Source: an uncultured Phascolarctobacterium sp.
GTDB lineage: Bacteria > Bacillota > Negativicutes > Acidaminococcales > Acidaminococcaceae
Direction: 5' to 3'
NCBI GenBank assembly: GCA_947629685.1
Contig: CANREP010000012.1
Coordinates: forward strand, 1 to 55,770
DNA length: 55,770 bases
Every line of letters begins with the position of its first letter. The stretch's first letter is position 1. Shown piece by piece: positions 43,323-51,923 of this stretch. The notes below the pieces were generated by a model. It was not told where the DNA came from. It did no database searches and saw nothing but the letters and a program-made list of their open reading frames with translations. Made by a program: the position numbers and the translations under genes.

Positions 43323-45911
43323 TTATTTAGTCTGCGCCCAATTTCTGCCGAACTTGACGTCGGCAGCCAGCGGGATATCCAGCTGCACAGCATCCTCCAT
43401 AGCCTGCCGTACCAAAAGCGCCGCTGCCTCCTTTTCAGCCTCCGGCACTTCTAATACCAGTTCGTCATGCACCTGCAGCAGAATACGCGTCTTCATTCCC
43501 TGTTTTTGCAGCTCTGCTGCTACTTTGATCATGGCCAGCTTCATAATATCTGCCGCCGTGCCCTGGATAGGCATATTGATAGCGGTGCGTTCGGCAAAAC
43601 TGCGCAGATTGAAATTGCCGTTTCTTATATCAGGCAGATAACGGCGCCGTCCCATCAAAGTAGCAACATACCCCTGGGTACGCGCAGTCTGCACAATATT
43701 ATCCATATAGGCTTTAACACCGGTATAACGGGCAAAATAACTGCTGATATAACCAGCGGCTTCTTTACGAGTGATACCCAACTGTTTAGCCAGGCCAAAA
43801 TCACTGATGCCGTATACTATGCCGAAGTTTACTGCTTTGGCTCTGGTACGCATCTGCGCCGTAACTTCCTCCAAAGGCAGCCCAAAAACTTCTGCCGCCG
43901 TGCGGGCATGTACATCCTGTCCATGCCGGAAAGATTCCAGAAGCAGGCTGTCTTGTGCAATGCAGGCCAGTATCCGCAGCTCTACCTGAGAATAATCGCA
44001 GCTCATCAGGTAGTCGTATCCTTCTCCGGGCACAAAAATCTCCCTGATCTGCTTGCCTTCCTCAGTCCGGGTGGGTATATTCTGCAAATTAGGATCGGTG
44101 CTGGATAATCTTCCTGTCACCGTAACCGTCTGCTGGAAATGGGTATGGATACGGCCGGTGACCGGGTTAACCAACGGTCTTAACCCATCCAGATAGGTAG
44201 ACTGAAGCTTAGCCAGTTTCCTGTGCTCCAATATAGTACTGATAACAGGGTGCCTGCCTTCCAGTTCTTCCAGTACTTTGACATCAGTAGAATATCCTGT
44301 CTTAGTCTTCTTAATGACAGGCAGCTGCAATTTTTCAAACAGCACCACGCCCAGCTGTTTAGGAGATTTCAGATTGAAATCTTCTCCTGCCTGTACTTTA
44401 GCCTGTTTCTCCAGCTTCTCTATCCGAAAATTCATATCTTCGGACAGCTGTTCCAACATCTCCATATCAGGCCTGATGCCGGTATATTCCATCTCTGCCA
44501 GCACGGGCGCCAGCGGCAGCTCCAAAGATGTATACAGTTCCAGCTGCTGATGTTCCTTGAGCCTGTCCTCCAAAAGTTCTGCCAGCAGAGCAATAGCCTC
44601 GCTGGAATTTTCATATTCCTGTCCCAGATATCTTACTGCCAGTGCCTCTATTTCGTAAGAACTATGTCCCGGCTCATCCAGATAAGCAGCCAGGGCCACG
44701 TCACCGACGATACCGCGGGGAACGATGCCAAGGCAACGGCAAATCTTATACACTTCTTTACTGTTGCAGGTAATTTTTTCCTGCTTCTCATCCTGCAGCC
44801 AGTTATAAAACAGCTGCCAACAGCCGCTTTGTTCTTCTATCACATAAACTTTACCGTCATGGAATATTTCCGCACTGGTAAAATATATCTCCGGCAGCAT
44901 CCCGCTGCCCGTTACAGAAAAACTGGCTTTGCATCCCTGCAGTTTGGCAAAAAGTTTCTCCGCCTCCTGCGGCTGCTGCAGCAGGCAGCGTTCAGCCTGG
45001 CTTCCCACAATCTCGCCGAAAATGGTAAAATCTGTTTCATTGCCGTTCAAGACGGCAGCAAAACGCTCATACATATTTCTGAATTCCAGATCCTGCATGA
45101 TACTGCGGGCTTCCTCGTGCATACCGCCCAAAGCATATTCCGCCATATCAAGACTGACAGGCACATCAGTAAAAATTGTCGCCAGCTTTTTAGACAGCAG
45201 CGCTTGCTCCTGATTTTCACTGAGCTTGGTCTTGAGAGATTTACCGCTGATATTTTCTATATTAGCCAGTACTTCTTCAACGCTGCCGTATTCTTTAATC
45301 AGCTTTAAAGCCGTCTTAGGACCGACACCGGGCACGCCGGGTATATTGTCGGAAGTATCTCCCATCAGCCCTTTCAGCTCGATAAGCTGAGCAGGCTTCA
45401 GCCCCTCATAATCGGCGGCAAAAACTGCTTCGTCAAAAACCTTGATATCGCTGATGCCTTTTTTAGTATAAAAAACCTTAGTACGTTTATCCAGCAGCTG
45501 CAGTTCATCCCTGTCGCCGGTTACGATGATGACTTCCACATCCTGAGGCGCATGGACGGCAAAAGTACCGATAATGTCGTCAGCTTCGTAGTTGTCCATT
45601 TCCAATACCCGGATATTCATTGCCTCCAGCACTTTAGCTGCCAGTGGAAACTGTTCAGACAGCTCGCTGGGAGTTGGTTTACGCTGGCCTTTATAGTCGG
45701 CGAATATTTCCGTGCGGAAAGTTTTGCGCGACTTATCAAAAGCCACTGCCATATATTTAGGCTGCACATCTTCCAGGAGCCGCAGCAGCATATTACATAA
45801 ACCATACACCGCGCCTGTATGCACGCCTTGCTTGTTCATCAGCGGCGGCAAGGCAAAAAAAGCCCTATGAATCAGGCTGCTGCCATCTATCACCAAAAAT
45901 TTATCTGCCAT
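43323..45911 (-). CDS. polA: DNA polymerase I, 3'-5' exonuclease domain apparently inactive
   Basis: 862 residues. 5' nuclease domain (about 1-290) with 'VTGDRDELQLLD' and 'GLMGDTSDNIPGVPGVGPKTA'. Polymerase domain with motif A 'SCDYSQVELRILA', motif B 'RTRAKAVNFGIVYGIS' and motif C 'LLQVHDELVLEVPE', all intact. The middle domain (about 300-470) lacks the D-x-E exonuclease motif near 'KASFSVTGSG', as in Bacillus and Thermus enzymes, so proofreading is probably absent. Acts in gap filling and Okazaki-fragment processing. A TATAAT box is about 50 bp upstream. Confidence 0.96.
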   Translation of the reverse strand: MADKFLVIDGSSLIHRAFFALPPLMNKQGVHTGAVYGLCNMLLRLLEDVQPKYMAVAFDKSRKTFRTEIFADYKGQRKPTPSELSEQFPLAAKVLEAMNIRVLEMDNYEADDIIGTFAVHAPQDVEVIIVTGDRDELQLLDKRTKVFYTKKGISDIKVFDEAVFAADYEGLKPAQLIELKGLMGDTSDNIPGVPGVGPKTALKLIKEYGSVEEVLANIENISGKSLKTKLSENQEQALLSKKLATIFTDVPVSLDMAEYALGGMHEEARSIMQDLEFRNMYERFAAVLNGNETDFTIFGEIVGSQAERCLLQQPQEAEKLFAKLQGCKASFSVTGSGMLPEIYFTSAEIFHDGKVYVIEEQSGCWQLFYNWLQDEKQEKITCNSKEVYKICRCLGIVPRGIVGDVALAAYLDEPGHSSYEIEALAVRYLGQEYENSSEAIALLAELLEDRLKEHQQLELYTSLELPLAPVLAEMEYTGIRPDMEMLEQLSEDMNFRIEKLEKQAKVQAGEDFNLKSPKQLGVVLFEKLQLPVIKKTKTGYSTDVKVLEELEGRHPVISTILEHRKLAKLQSTYLDGLRPLVNPVTGRIHTHFQQTVTVTGRLSSTDPNLQNIPTRTEEGKQIREIFVPGEGYDYLMSCDYSQVELRILACIAQDSLLLESFRHGQDVHARTAAEVFGLPLEEVTAQMRTRAKAVNFGIVYGISDFGLAKQLGITRKEAAGYISSYFARYTGVKAYMDNIVQTARTQGYVATLMGRRRYLPDIRNGNFNLRSFAERTAINMPIQGTAADIMKLAMIKVAAELQKQGMKTRILLQVHDELVLEVPEAEKEAAALLVRQAMEDAVQLDIPLAADVKFGRNWAQTK

Positions 45912-46009
45912 GTTCTCTCCTTATCGTCACATATCTGAAAATGATATTATTTTTTTATTATATCATATAAATACAGTTTCATTTGCAGGCATGGCTAAAA
46001 TTTACCAAT

Positions 46010-46042
46010 AAAAAAGAATGTACGGACTCAGCCGTACATTCT
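46010..46042 (-). terminator. Terminator of the gene at 46052
   Basis: AGAATGTACGG / CCGTACATTCT with a 6-base loop, followed leftward by TTTTTTATT. Confidence 0.9.
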
Positions 46043-46051
46043 GGAAAAAGC

Positions 46052-46474
46052 TTATTTCTGTTCTTCTGCAGCGCCTTCTTTAGGAGGTAAAGCCAGCGCG
46101 AATTTAGCCAGCAGGGGCTTTTCGTTTTCTACTTTGAACATGAAGACAAACTGTGCTTCCGGCACCAGCGCAAAGCTGCTCTGATATCTCAGTACATCCA
46201 CATCCTTGCCTTTTTCAACCAGGAACAGCTGTTTTTCATTTAATTTGCCGAAATTTTTATCCAGTTGTTCTCTGAAATTATTGAAAGTTTCTTCATTGAA
46301 ATCTTTCTTCATGTCTTCCGTCATCATCGAAGTGATGGCAGTATATTTAGTAGCAGACAAAAATTTATTGATAATCGTCTCTTCGGCATCCAACACCTTG
46401 CCGTTGCTGGCGCTGCAGACAGCGCTGAAAGCAAGCATGAATACCATGGTAAGCATAAGCACAATTTTCTTCAT
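46052..46474 (-). CDS. Small exported protein, DUF3887-like
   Basis: 140 residues; signal peptide MKKIVLMLTMVFMLAFSAVCSA. The mature part ('NKFLSATKYTAITSMMTEDMKKDFNEETFNNFREQLDKNFG') has the alpha-beta character of DUF3887/NTF2-like secreted proteins, which is a weak resemblance. SD GGAGG is 7 bases before the ATG. Monocistronic with its own terminator, divergent from the ABC operon. No function can be assigned. Confidence 0.7.
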   Translation of the reverse strand: MKKIVLMLTMVFMLAFSAVCSASNGKVLDAEETIINKFLSATKYTAITSMMTEDMKKDFNEETFNNFREQLDKNFGKLNEKQLFLVEKGKDVDVLRYQSSFALVPEAQFVFMFKVENEKPLLAKFALALPPKEGAAEEQK

Positions 46475-46621
46475 AATAAATCCTCCCTGAATGCAATTAA
46501 AGATTTTTCATAATTATAAACTTTTTATTCCAATTAAGCAATATCATCAGCCTCCTTCTTACATAAATATCACAATTGTAGCCAAAATGTAAGCATCTGT
46601 TCAAACATCTGCCGGATATGG

Positions 46622-46627
46622 TATAAT
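46622..46627 (+). promoter_or_regulatory. Extended -10 promoter of the ABC importer operon
   Basis: TGG-TATAAT extended -10 (hexamer 46622-46627) with a poor -35 (TTCAAA at 16 bp). Transcription would start near 46634, giving a leader of about 137 bases before the first gene. Confidence 0.6.
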
Positions 46628-46633
46628 GATAAA

Positions 46634-46754
46634 AACTGCAAGAGCAGCTTGCCACCGCAGAAGCGGTATCTAAAAACATTTGTATGACGTATTTATGCCA
46701 GGCTATGAAGGCCAGTCATCCCTGCACGGGATGCCGGTTTTTCATGGCTTTTTT
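46634..46754 (+). ncRNA. Structured leader RNA with terminator (candidate riboswitch/attenuator)
   Basis: Two adjacent hairpins: GCAAG-AGCAG-CTTGC (46638-46652) and ACCGC-AGAA-GCGGT (46654-46667), one base apart. After a linker comes a long terminator: GCTATGAA (46702-46709) pairs with TTCATGGC (46741-46748) around an inner stem CATCCC-TGCAC-GGGATG, followed by six T's (46749-46754). The SD of the first gene is 10 bases further on. The order promoter, folded RNA, terminator, SD is that of a transcription-control riboswitch. I could not match it to a known class. Confidence 0.55.
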
Positions 46755-46770
46755 CATGTCAGGAGGAGCA

Positions 46771-47715
46771 ATGAAAAAATTTCTTTTGCGGCAGTGCCTT
46801 GCCGTACTCCCCATTTTGCTTGGCGTTACCCTTATTACTTTCTTCCTGTTGCAGCTTGCCGCGGAAGATGCTGCAGATATGCTGTACCGTCAGTACGGAG
46901 CCGTCTCCGAAGCAGTCAAAGCTCAGACGCGTGCCCAGCTGGGACTTGACCGTCCGCTGTATGTGCAGTATTTTTCCTGGCTGCTGCATTTACTGAGCGG
47001 CAATGCCGGCTATTCTTATATTTCCGGGCTTCCGGTAAGCAGCATTTTTTGGGAACGTCTCCCAACCACCCTGTTTTTGGCAGCAGCATCGCTGCTTGCT
47101 GCTCTCTGCATATCTTTGCCGGCAGGATTTTACTGTGCCTTACGGCATAATAAAAAGGCTGACTACCTGCTGCAGCTGTTTTCTTTTGGCGGCAGCTCCA
47201 TGCCAGGCTTTTTACTGGCGCTGCTGCTTATCTACTTTTTTTCTGTACGGCTGCAGGCTGCCGCCGTTCTCAGTTCTTCCGGCAGCTTGACCGCTTTTGT
47301 CCTGCCGGTCATTACTCTGACCGTGCCTATAGCAGCTAAGTACACCCGCTATATCCGCGGAGAAGTACTGCGGGAATTACAGCAGCCTTATGTTTATGGC
47401 GCATTGCTGCGCGGTATACCAAAAAATATCATCCTCAAACAGTATGTACTGCACGCCATCAGCCTGAATATGCTGACGGTAACTGCGATGTCGGCCGGCT
47501 CCTTGTTGGGCGGCACAGCTATTATCGAAAGCATCTTTATGCTGGATGGCATCGGCAGGCTGACTGTCGAAGCCATCGTCATGAAAGACTATCCAGTACT
47601 GCAGGCCTGCGTCATCTGGAGTACGCTTATCTTTATTCTGGTAAATTTAGCGGCAGAACTGCTATGCAGCCGGCTCGATCCCAGAAATAGTATTTTCTCA
47701 CAGGAGCGCTTATGA
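46771..47715 (+). CDS. ABC importer permease, NikB/DppB type
   Basis: 314 residues from the ATG at 46771 (SD AGGAGG, 4 bases); the frame is open further upstream, but that runs through the leader terminator. Typical DppB/NikB start 'MKKFLLRQCLAVLPILLGVTLITFFLLQL', 'RAQLGLDRPLYVQYFSWL', EAA-loop 'YVYGALLRGIPKNIILKQYVLHAISLNML' and 'GGTAIIESIFMLDGIGRLTVEAI'. First of five cotranscribed genes of a peptide/nickel-type importer. Confidence 0.92.
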   Translation: MKKFLLRQCLAVLPILLGVTLITFFLLQLAAEDAADMLYRQYGAVSEAVKAQTRAQLGLDRPLYVQYFSWLLHLLSGNAGYSYISGLPVSSIFWERLPTTLFLAAASLLAALCISLPAGFYCALRHNKKADYLLQLFSFGGSSMPGFLLALLLIYFFSVRLQAAAVLSSSGSLTAFVLPVITLTVPIAAKYTRYIRGEVLRELQQPYVYGALLRGIPKNIILKQYVLHAISLNMLTVTAMSAGSLLGGTAIIESIFMLDGIGRLTVEAIVMKDYPVLQACVIWSTLIFILVNLAAELLCSRLDPRNSIFSQERL

Positions 47716-48551
47716 TTTCTCAAAAAACAACCTTTCTGCGCGCTATCTTGCCCGTACTTTTGCTGCTGGCGCTCAGTGCTGCAGGCACCTGGGCCGCGCC
47801 TCACGATCCTTTTCACCAGCAGCTGCAGCAAGCTTTATTACCACCGGGTGATGAGTATATTTGCGGTACCGACAGATACGGACGCTGCGTTTTCTGCCGC
47901 GTCCTGGCCGGTGCTCCCCTTTCCGTCCTGACCGCCCTTTCGCTTACGATAGCAGCATCGCTCATCGGTACGACGGCAGGCATATACGGCGGGTATTATC
48001 ACGGCAGTGTTGCCGATAAATTTTTATTACATCTCACAAACATCGTGCTGGCATTTCCTGGTATGATGCTGGCGCTGGCCATCGCAGGCATAGCTGGCGG
48101 CGGTATGCTTACTGCTGCTGCCGCCCTGCTCTGTTCCTCCTGGGCACCTTACGCACGCCTGGCCCGCCGCCAGGTCATCACAATCAGGCACGCCCCCTAT
48201 ATAGAAGCGGCCAGGCTCTGCGGCTGCACCGACACGGAAATACTTTTCCGTTATCTTCTGCCCATTGCCGTCAAGCCCGTTCTCATCATGGCTGCTGCCA
48301 ATATCGGCACTATGCTGCTTGCTCTGGCCGGGCTTTCTTTCCTCGGTTTGGGCGCCCAGCCTCCCGCAGCGGAATGGGGGTCAATGATCAGCAGCAGCCG
48401 CAGCCTGCTCCAGGTAGCGCCCTGGACAGTATTCACCCCCGGCTGCGCCCTGTTTATCGCCGTCTGCTGCTTTAATTTCTCCGGCAATGCCCTGCATGAT
48501 TTACTGGAGCCGGAGCATAATAATTTTCTTAAGGAGCGCACTTATGATTAA
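47712..48551 (+). CDS. ABC importer permease, NikC/DppC type
   Basis: 279 residues, overlapping the first permease by 4 bp. 'HDPFHQQLQQALLPPGDEYICGTDRYGRCVFCRVLAGAPLS' is the DppC/NikC periplasmic segment (usually GTD..GRD..SR); the EAA loop 'EAARLCGCTDTEILFRYLLPIAVKPVLI' and 'GLSFLGLGAQPPAAEWGSMI' follow. Several extra Cys residues in 'GRCVFCR' are unusual for the family. Confidence 0.92.
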   Translation: MISQKTTFLRAILPVLLLLALSAAGTWAAPHDPFHQQLQQALLPPGDEYICGTDRYGRCVFCRVLAGAPLSVLTALSLTIAASLIGTTAGIYGGYYHGSVADKFLLHLTNIVLAFPGMMLALAIAGIAGGGMLTAAAALLCSSWAPYARLARRQVITIRHAPYIEAARLCGCTDTEILFRYLLPIAVKPVLIMAAANIGTMLLALAGLSFLGLGAQPPAAEWGSMISSSRSLLQVAPWTVFTPGCALFIAVCCFNFSGNALHDLLEPEHNNFLKERTYD

Positions 48552-50064
48552 AATACTTTATCCACTCCTTGCCGCCCTCCTGCTGCTCAGCGGCTGCGGC
48601 GGCAAGCAGACTGACGACAAAGCCTGCTTCCGTTACGGAACTACTGCTTACGGCACTTCCCTGGACAATGCCGGTATTGACCCGCACCAAAGTTATCAGG
48701 GCTGGTCAGCTATCCGCTATGGCGTAGGCGAAACCCTGTTCCGCCTTAACGAGCAGTCCCAGCCTCAGCCCTGGCTGGCGCAAAAATATGAATATATAGA
48801 CGACAGGACCTGTAAAATAACTTTACGCGATAACGTTACTTTCAGCAGCGGACGTAAAATGACTGCAGCCGCAGCAAAAGAATGTCTAGAACAACTTATT
48901 GCGGTGCATAGCAGGGCCGCAGCCGATTTAAAAATACGTTCTATCGCTGCTGCCGGCCAGGAACTCACCATCCAGACAACAGAGCCGCTGCCAGCGCTCA
49001 TCAATTATCTTTGCGACCCTTACGCCTGCATCATGGATATGCAGAGCAAAACTGCAAACAGCAACCTACTTGCCGGTACAGGTCCTTTTATTGCCCAGCG
49101 TGTCACTGCGCAGGAAATTTACCTGCAGCGCAATCCTCATTATTGGGCAGGCCCTGTCCAGACAGAAGCCGTCCTCGTCAAAGGTATCCCTGACGGCGAT
49201 ACCCTTGCCATGGCGCTGCAAAGCGGAGAACTGGACGCTGCCCAGGGATTGCCTTACGCCAGTCTGAGACTTTTCCGCAACAATCCGGCCTTTAAGCTCA
49301 GCAGTACAGAAACATCCCGCGTTTTTCAGGCAGCCTTGAACTTTTCCTCTCCCGTACTGCAAGATCCCCGCATCCGTGCAGTAATAGCCCTTGCCGTAGA
49401 TAAGCAGGCCTTTGCCGCAACTTTGCTGGAAGGTAACGGAACGCCTGCCGCTGGTCCATTCCCGGGCAATCTGCCTTACGGCACATCCTGGCGATCTTCC
49501 TATGATACGGATACTGCCCGTAACTTACTTGCGGCGGCTGGCTGGCAGGATACTGACGGCGACGGTTATGTAGATAAAGGCGGCAAGCCGCTGACTCTGC
49601 GCTGGCTGACTTATCCCGCCCGCCAGGAACTGCCGCTGCTGGCAGAAGCGGCCCACGATTATTTAAAAAATATCGGCATCAAAGCCGAAGTAAATATAAC
49701 CGACAACTGTGCCGTTTTTTTACAAAACGGGCAATGGGATATTTATGCCAAATCCTTTGTCAGCGCACCTACCGGCGACCCGGAGTATTATTTCACAACC
49801 CATATACCGTCGTCTTCTGCCTATAACGTAGGACATTACCATAATCCGCAGGCCGAACAGCTTCTGCAGAACCTGCGCGGCACAGCTGATACCAGTCAAC
49901 GCGCGCAAATAGCGCGCCAGCTGTCGCAACTTATAACCGATGATAATGCTTATATCTATTACGCCCATTTAAAGATGACCCTGGTTATGAAAAACAATGT
50001 GCGCGGCTTTAGCGCCCATCCTTCAGATTATTACGAAATAACTGCCGCTTTGGCCAAGGAATGA
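48544..50064 (+). CDS. ABC importer substrate-binding lipoprotein, NikA/OppA type (SBP family 5)
   Basis: 506 residues from the ATG at 48544 (SD AAGGAG, 7 bases; overlaps the upstream gene by 8 bp). Lipobox 'LLLLSGCGGK'. 'IDPHQSYQGWSAIRYGVGETLFRLNEQSQPQPWLAQKYEY' and 'DNVTFSSGRKMTAAAAKECLEQL' are SBP family 5 features closest to nickel/metallophore receptors such as NikA/CntA; peptide binding is the alternative. It sits third in the operon rather than first, another nik-like feature. Periplasmic receptor. Confidence 0.85.
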   Translation: MIKILYPLLAALLLLSGCGGKQTDDKACFRYGTTAYGTSLDNAGIDPHQSYQGWSAIRYGVGETLFRLNEQSQPQPWLAQKYEYIDDRTCKITLRDNVTFSSGRKMTAAAAKECLEQLIAVHSRAAADLKIRSIAAAGQELTIQTTEPLPALINYLCDPYACIMDMQSKTANSNLLAGTGPFIAQRVTAQEIYLQRNPHYWAGPVQTEAVLVKGIPDGDTLAMALQSGELDAAQGLPYASLRLFRNNPAFKLSSTETSRVFQAALNFSSPVLQDPRIRAVIALAVDKQAFAATLLEGNGTPAAGPFPGNLPYGTSWRSSYDTDTARNLLAAAGWQDTDGDGYVDKGGKPLTLRWLTYPARQELPLLAEAAHDYLKNIGIKAEVNITDNCAVFLQNGQWDIYAKSFVSAPTGDPEYYFTTHIPSSSAYNVGHYHNPQAEQLLQNLRGTADTSQRAQIARQLSQLITDDNAYIYYAHLKMTLVMKNNVRGFSAHPSDYYEITAALAKE

Positions 50065-50066
50065 AT

Positions 50067-50840
50067 ATGTCAGCTTTCAAACTCACCCTCAATAATGTAT
50101 CTGTCGCTTACGGAAAATGCCCGATATTACATGATATCAGCTTTTCTCTCACTTCCGGGCAGGTTATCGGCCTGCTGGGCAACAGCGGCAGCGGCAAAAC
50201 TACCCTGCTAAATACGCTTGCCGGCCTATTGCCGCAAGCAGCGGCAGCCAGCGGCAGTATTTACTGGAACAGCTGCCAGCTGCTGCATAATCCTCAGCAG
50301 GCAAAATTACGCGGCAAAAAGATTGCCATGCTGCCCCAACATACCGGGTCATCTCTTTTTCCCTTACAGACAATCCGAGAGCATTTTTATTTAACGCTGC
50401 AGGCTTTCGGCTCCCATGAAAAAGAACTGGTAGTAAAAAAAGCTTCCGAACTACTTGCTGCCCTGCATTTTGACCAACCTGCAGCTATCTTAGACAGCTA
50501 TCCTTTCCAGCTTTCCGGCGGGATGCAGCAGCGTGTCTGCCTGGCTCTCTGCCTGCTGCTGGAGCCGCAGCTGCTGCTGGCAGACGAACCTACCTCCGGT
50601 TTAGACGTCATGGCACAAAACGAACTACTGCAGCAGCTGCAGGCACTACGCAAATGCAGTGACAGCGCTATGCTTATTACTTCTCATAATCCAGGCTTCC
50701 TCTGCCGTATAGCCGACCATATCATCGTCATGCATCAGGGACGCATCATCGAAACTGCCCCACCTGACCAGTTATACCAGCATCCTAAGACTGACTATAC
50801 CCGTCAGCTGCTGGCAGCAGTACCACGCAGTTCTGTTTAA
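50067..50840 (+). CDS. ABC importer ATPase, NikD/OppD type
   Basis: 257 residues from the ATG at 50067 (AAGGA, 6 bases upstream); the ATG at 50061 abuts the SD. Walker A GNSGSGKTT, signature 'LSGGMQQRVCLALCL', Walker B 'LLLADEPTSGLDVMAQNELL', switch 'MLITSHNPGFLCRIAD'. The short C-terminus without the OppD Cys cluster fits NikD-like proteins better than OppD. 'LPQHTGSSLFPLQTI' is the Q-loop. Confidence 0.9.
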   Translation: MSAFKLTLNNVSVAYGKCPILHDISFSLTSGQVIGLLGNSGSGKTTLLNTLAGLLPQAAAASGSIYWNSCQLLHNPQQAKLRGKKIAMLPQHTGSSLFPLQTIREHFYLTLQAFGSHEKELVVKKASELLAALHFDQPAAILDSYPFQLSGGMQQRVCLALCLLLEPQLLLADEPTSGLDVMAQNELLQQLQALRKCSDSAMLITSHNPGFLCRIADHIIVMHQGRIIETAPPDQLYQHPKTDYTRQLLAAVPRSSV

Positions 50841-50849
50841 GGAGAAACC

Positions 50850-51611
50850 ATGTTTTTACAAGTCAGCCATCTGAATAAATCTTATCCCGATACGGTCGGC
50901 ACCTTGACTGCCGTTAACGATGTCAGTTTCACCCTTGCTGTAGGCGAAATCGTCGGCCTGCTGGGCAGCAGCGGCAGCGGCAAAACCACCCTGGGACGGC
51001 TGCTGACAGGCCTTACCGCCAGCGACAGCGGCAGTATCTCGCTGGATGGTCAAATCATCAGCTTTGACAGTCAGAAAGCACGGCGTAGTTATTACCGTCA
51101 GGTACAATACATCTTTCAGGAGCCTGCCGCCTCTTTCCATCCGATGCATACTATCGGCAAGGCCATCATGGAGCCTTTGCTGCACAACGGTTATAGCCAC
51201 GCTCAAGCCCAAAAACGAGTGAATGAACTGCTGCAGCAGATTGGTCTGCCGGCAGAATATGCCGACAGATATATTTATCAGATCAGCGGCGGTGAAGCTC
51301 AGCGGATAGCCATTGCCAGAGCCATCAGTATCCGCCCGCGTCTTTTAATCTGCGATGAGATAACAAGCTCACTGGATACGCTGACGCAGCAGAAAATCAT
51401 CAGTTTATTACTGTCTCTCCACAAGCAATACGGCACTGCGCTGCTTTTTATTACCCATGATATTTTTCTGGCTGCTGCGTTCTGCCGCCGGCTGCTGATT
51501 CTGTCTAAAGGCCGGCTGGTAGAAGCAGGTAATACCCAGACCATTTTGCACGCGCCGCAGCATCCGGCTACACAGCAGCTGCTGGAAGCAGCGCGTAATC
51601 TTACTATCTGA
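50850..51611 (+). CDS. ABC importer ATPase, NikE/OppF type
   Basis: 253 residues; SD AAGGAG, 9 bp after the previous gene. Walker A GSSGSGKTT, Q-loop 'YIFQEPAASFHPMHTIGKAIMEPL', signature 'ISGGEAQRIAIARAISI', Walker B 'LLICDEITSSLDTLTQQKI', switch 'LLFITHDIFLAAAFCRR'. The Walker B 'DEITSSLD' replaces the common DEPTSALD, which is tolerated in NikE-like proteins. Last gene of the importer operon; no terminator follows directly. Confidence 0.9.
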   Translation: MFLQVSHLNKSYPDTVGTLTAVNDVSFTLAVGEIVGLLGSSGSGKTTLGRLLTGLTASDSGSISLDGQIISFDSQKARRSYYRQVQYIFQEPAASFHPMHTIGKAIMEPLLHNGYSHAQAQKRVNELLQQIGLPAEYADRYIYQISGGEAQRIAIARAISIRPRLLICDEITSSLDTLTQQKIISLLLSLHKQYGTALLFITHDIFLAAAFCRRLLILSKGRLVEAGNTQTILHAPQHPATQQLLEAARNLTI

Positions 51612-51626
51612 AACAGGGCCTTATAT

Positions 51627-51860
51627 GTGACCTTCATTTACCTGCAAACTGTCACGTCAATACGCATACTAAATAATATCAGCTGCTGGCATAAACGAAC
51701 AGCAGATTTTGCTAAACTGCGTCTGCGTGAACTGCGCAGTCCTGAAGCGTAGCTTGGGCGGCAGGAAATCTGCCGTCAGCTGCCTGCTATTTATGACAGC
51801 AAAGATGAATTTTCTATTTCCATTCTCACCTTCTTCTGCCTGAAAGCCTGCAAAGGTTGA
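51627..51860 (+). pseudogene. Possible decayed gene with an in-frame TAG
   Basis: In the same frame as, and just after, the NikE-like gene, 41 codons from a GTG (51627) reach TAG (51750-51752), then 35 further sense codons reach TGA (51858). The two halves join into a protein-like string ('KRTADFAKLRLRELRSPEA' then 'LGRQEICRQLPAIYDSKDEF'). Changing TAG to Trp would give one frame. I do not recognise the family. The remainder of this 311-bp gap is the promoter of the next gene. Confidence 0.25.
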
Positions 51861-51869
51861 CGGCTTTTC

Positions 51870-51898
51870 TTGACCAGTCTCGCTGCCGCACTTATAAT
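51870..51898 (+). promoter_or_regulatory. Promoter of the DUF3842 gene
   Basis: -35 TTGACC (51870-51875), 17-bp spacer, -10 TATAAT (51893-51898). Start near 51905, about 19 bases before the ATG. Confidence 0.75.
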
Positions 51899-51923
51899 GA
51901 AAGTATCAGCGAGGTGAAAATTT

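Noticed and set aside
44223-45308. 361-codon rightward open frame opposite polA
   Set aside because: Antisense to conserved polymerase and 5'-nuclease motifs; no SD or domain support.
46684-46770. Upstream extension of the NikB-type permease (frame open from 46684)
   Set aside because: It would be translated through the leader terminator; the ATG at 46771 has a strong AGGAGG and matches the family N-terminus.
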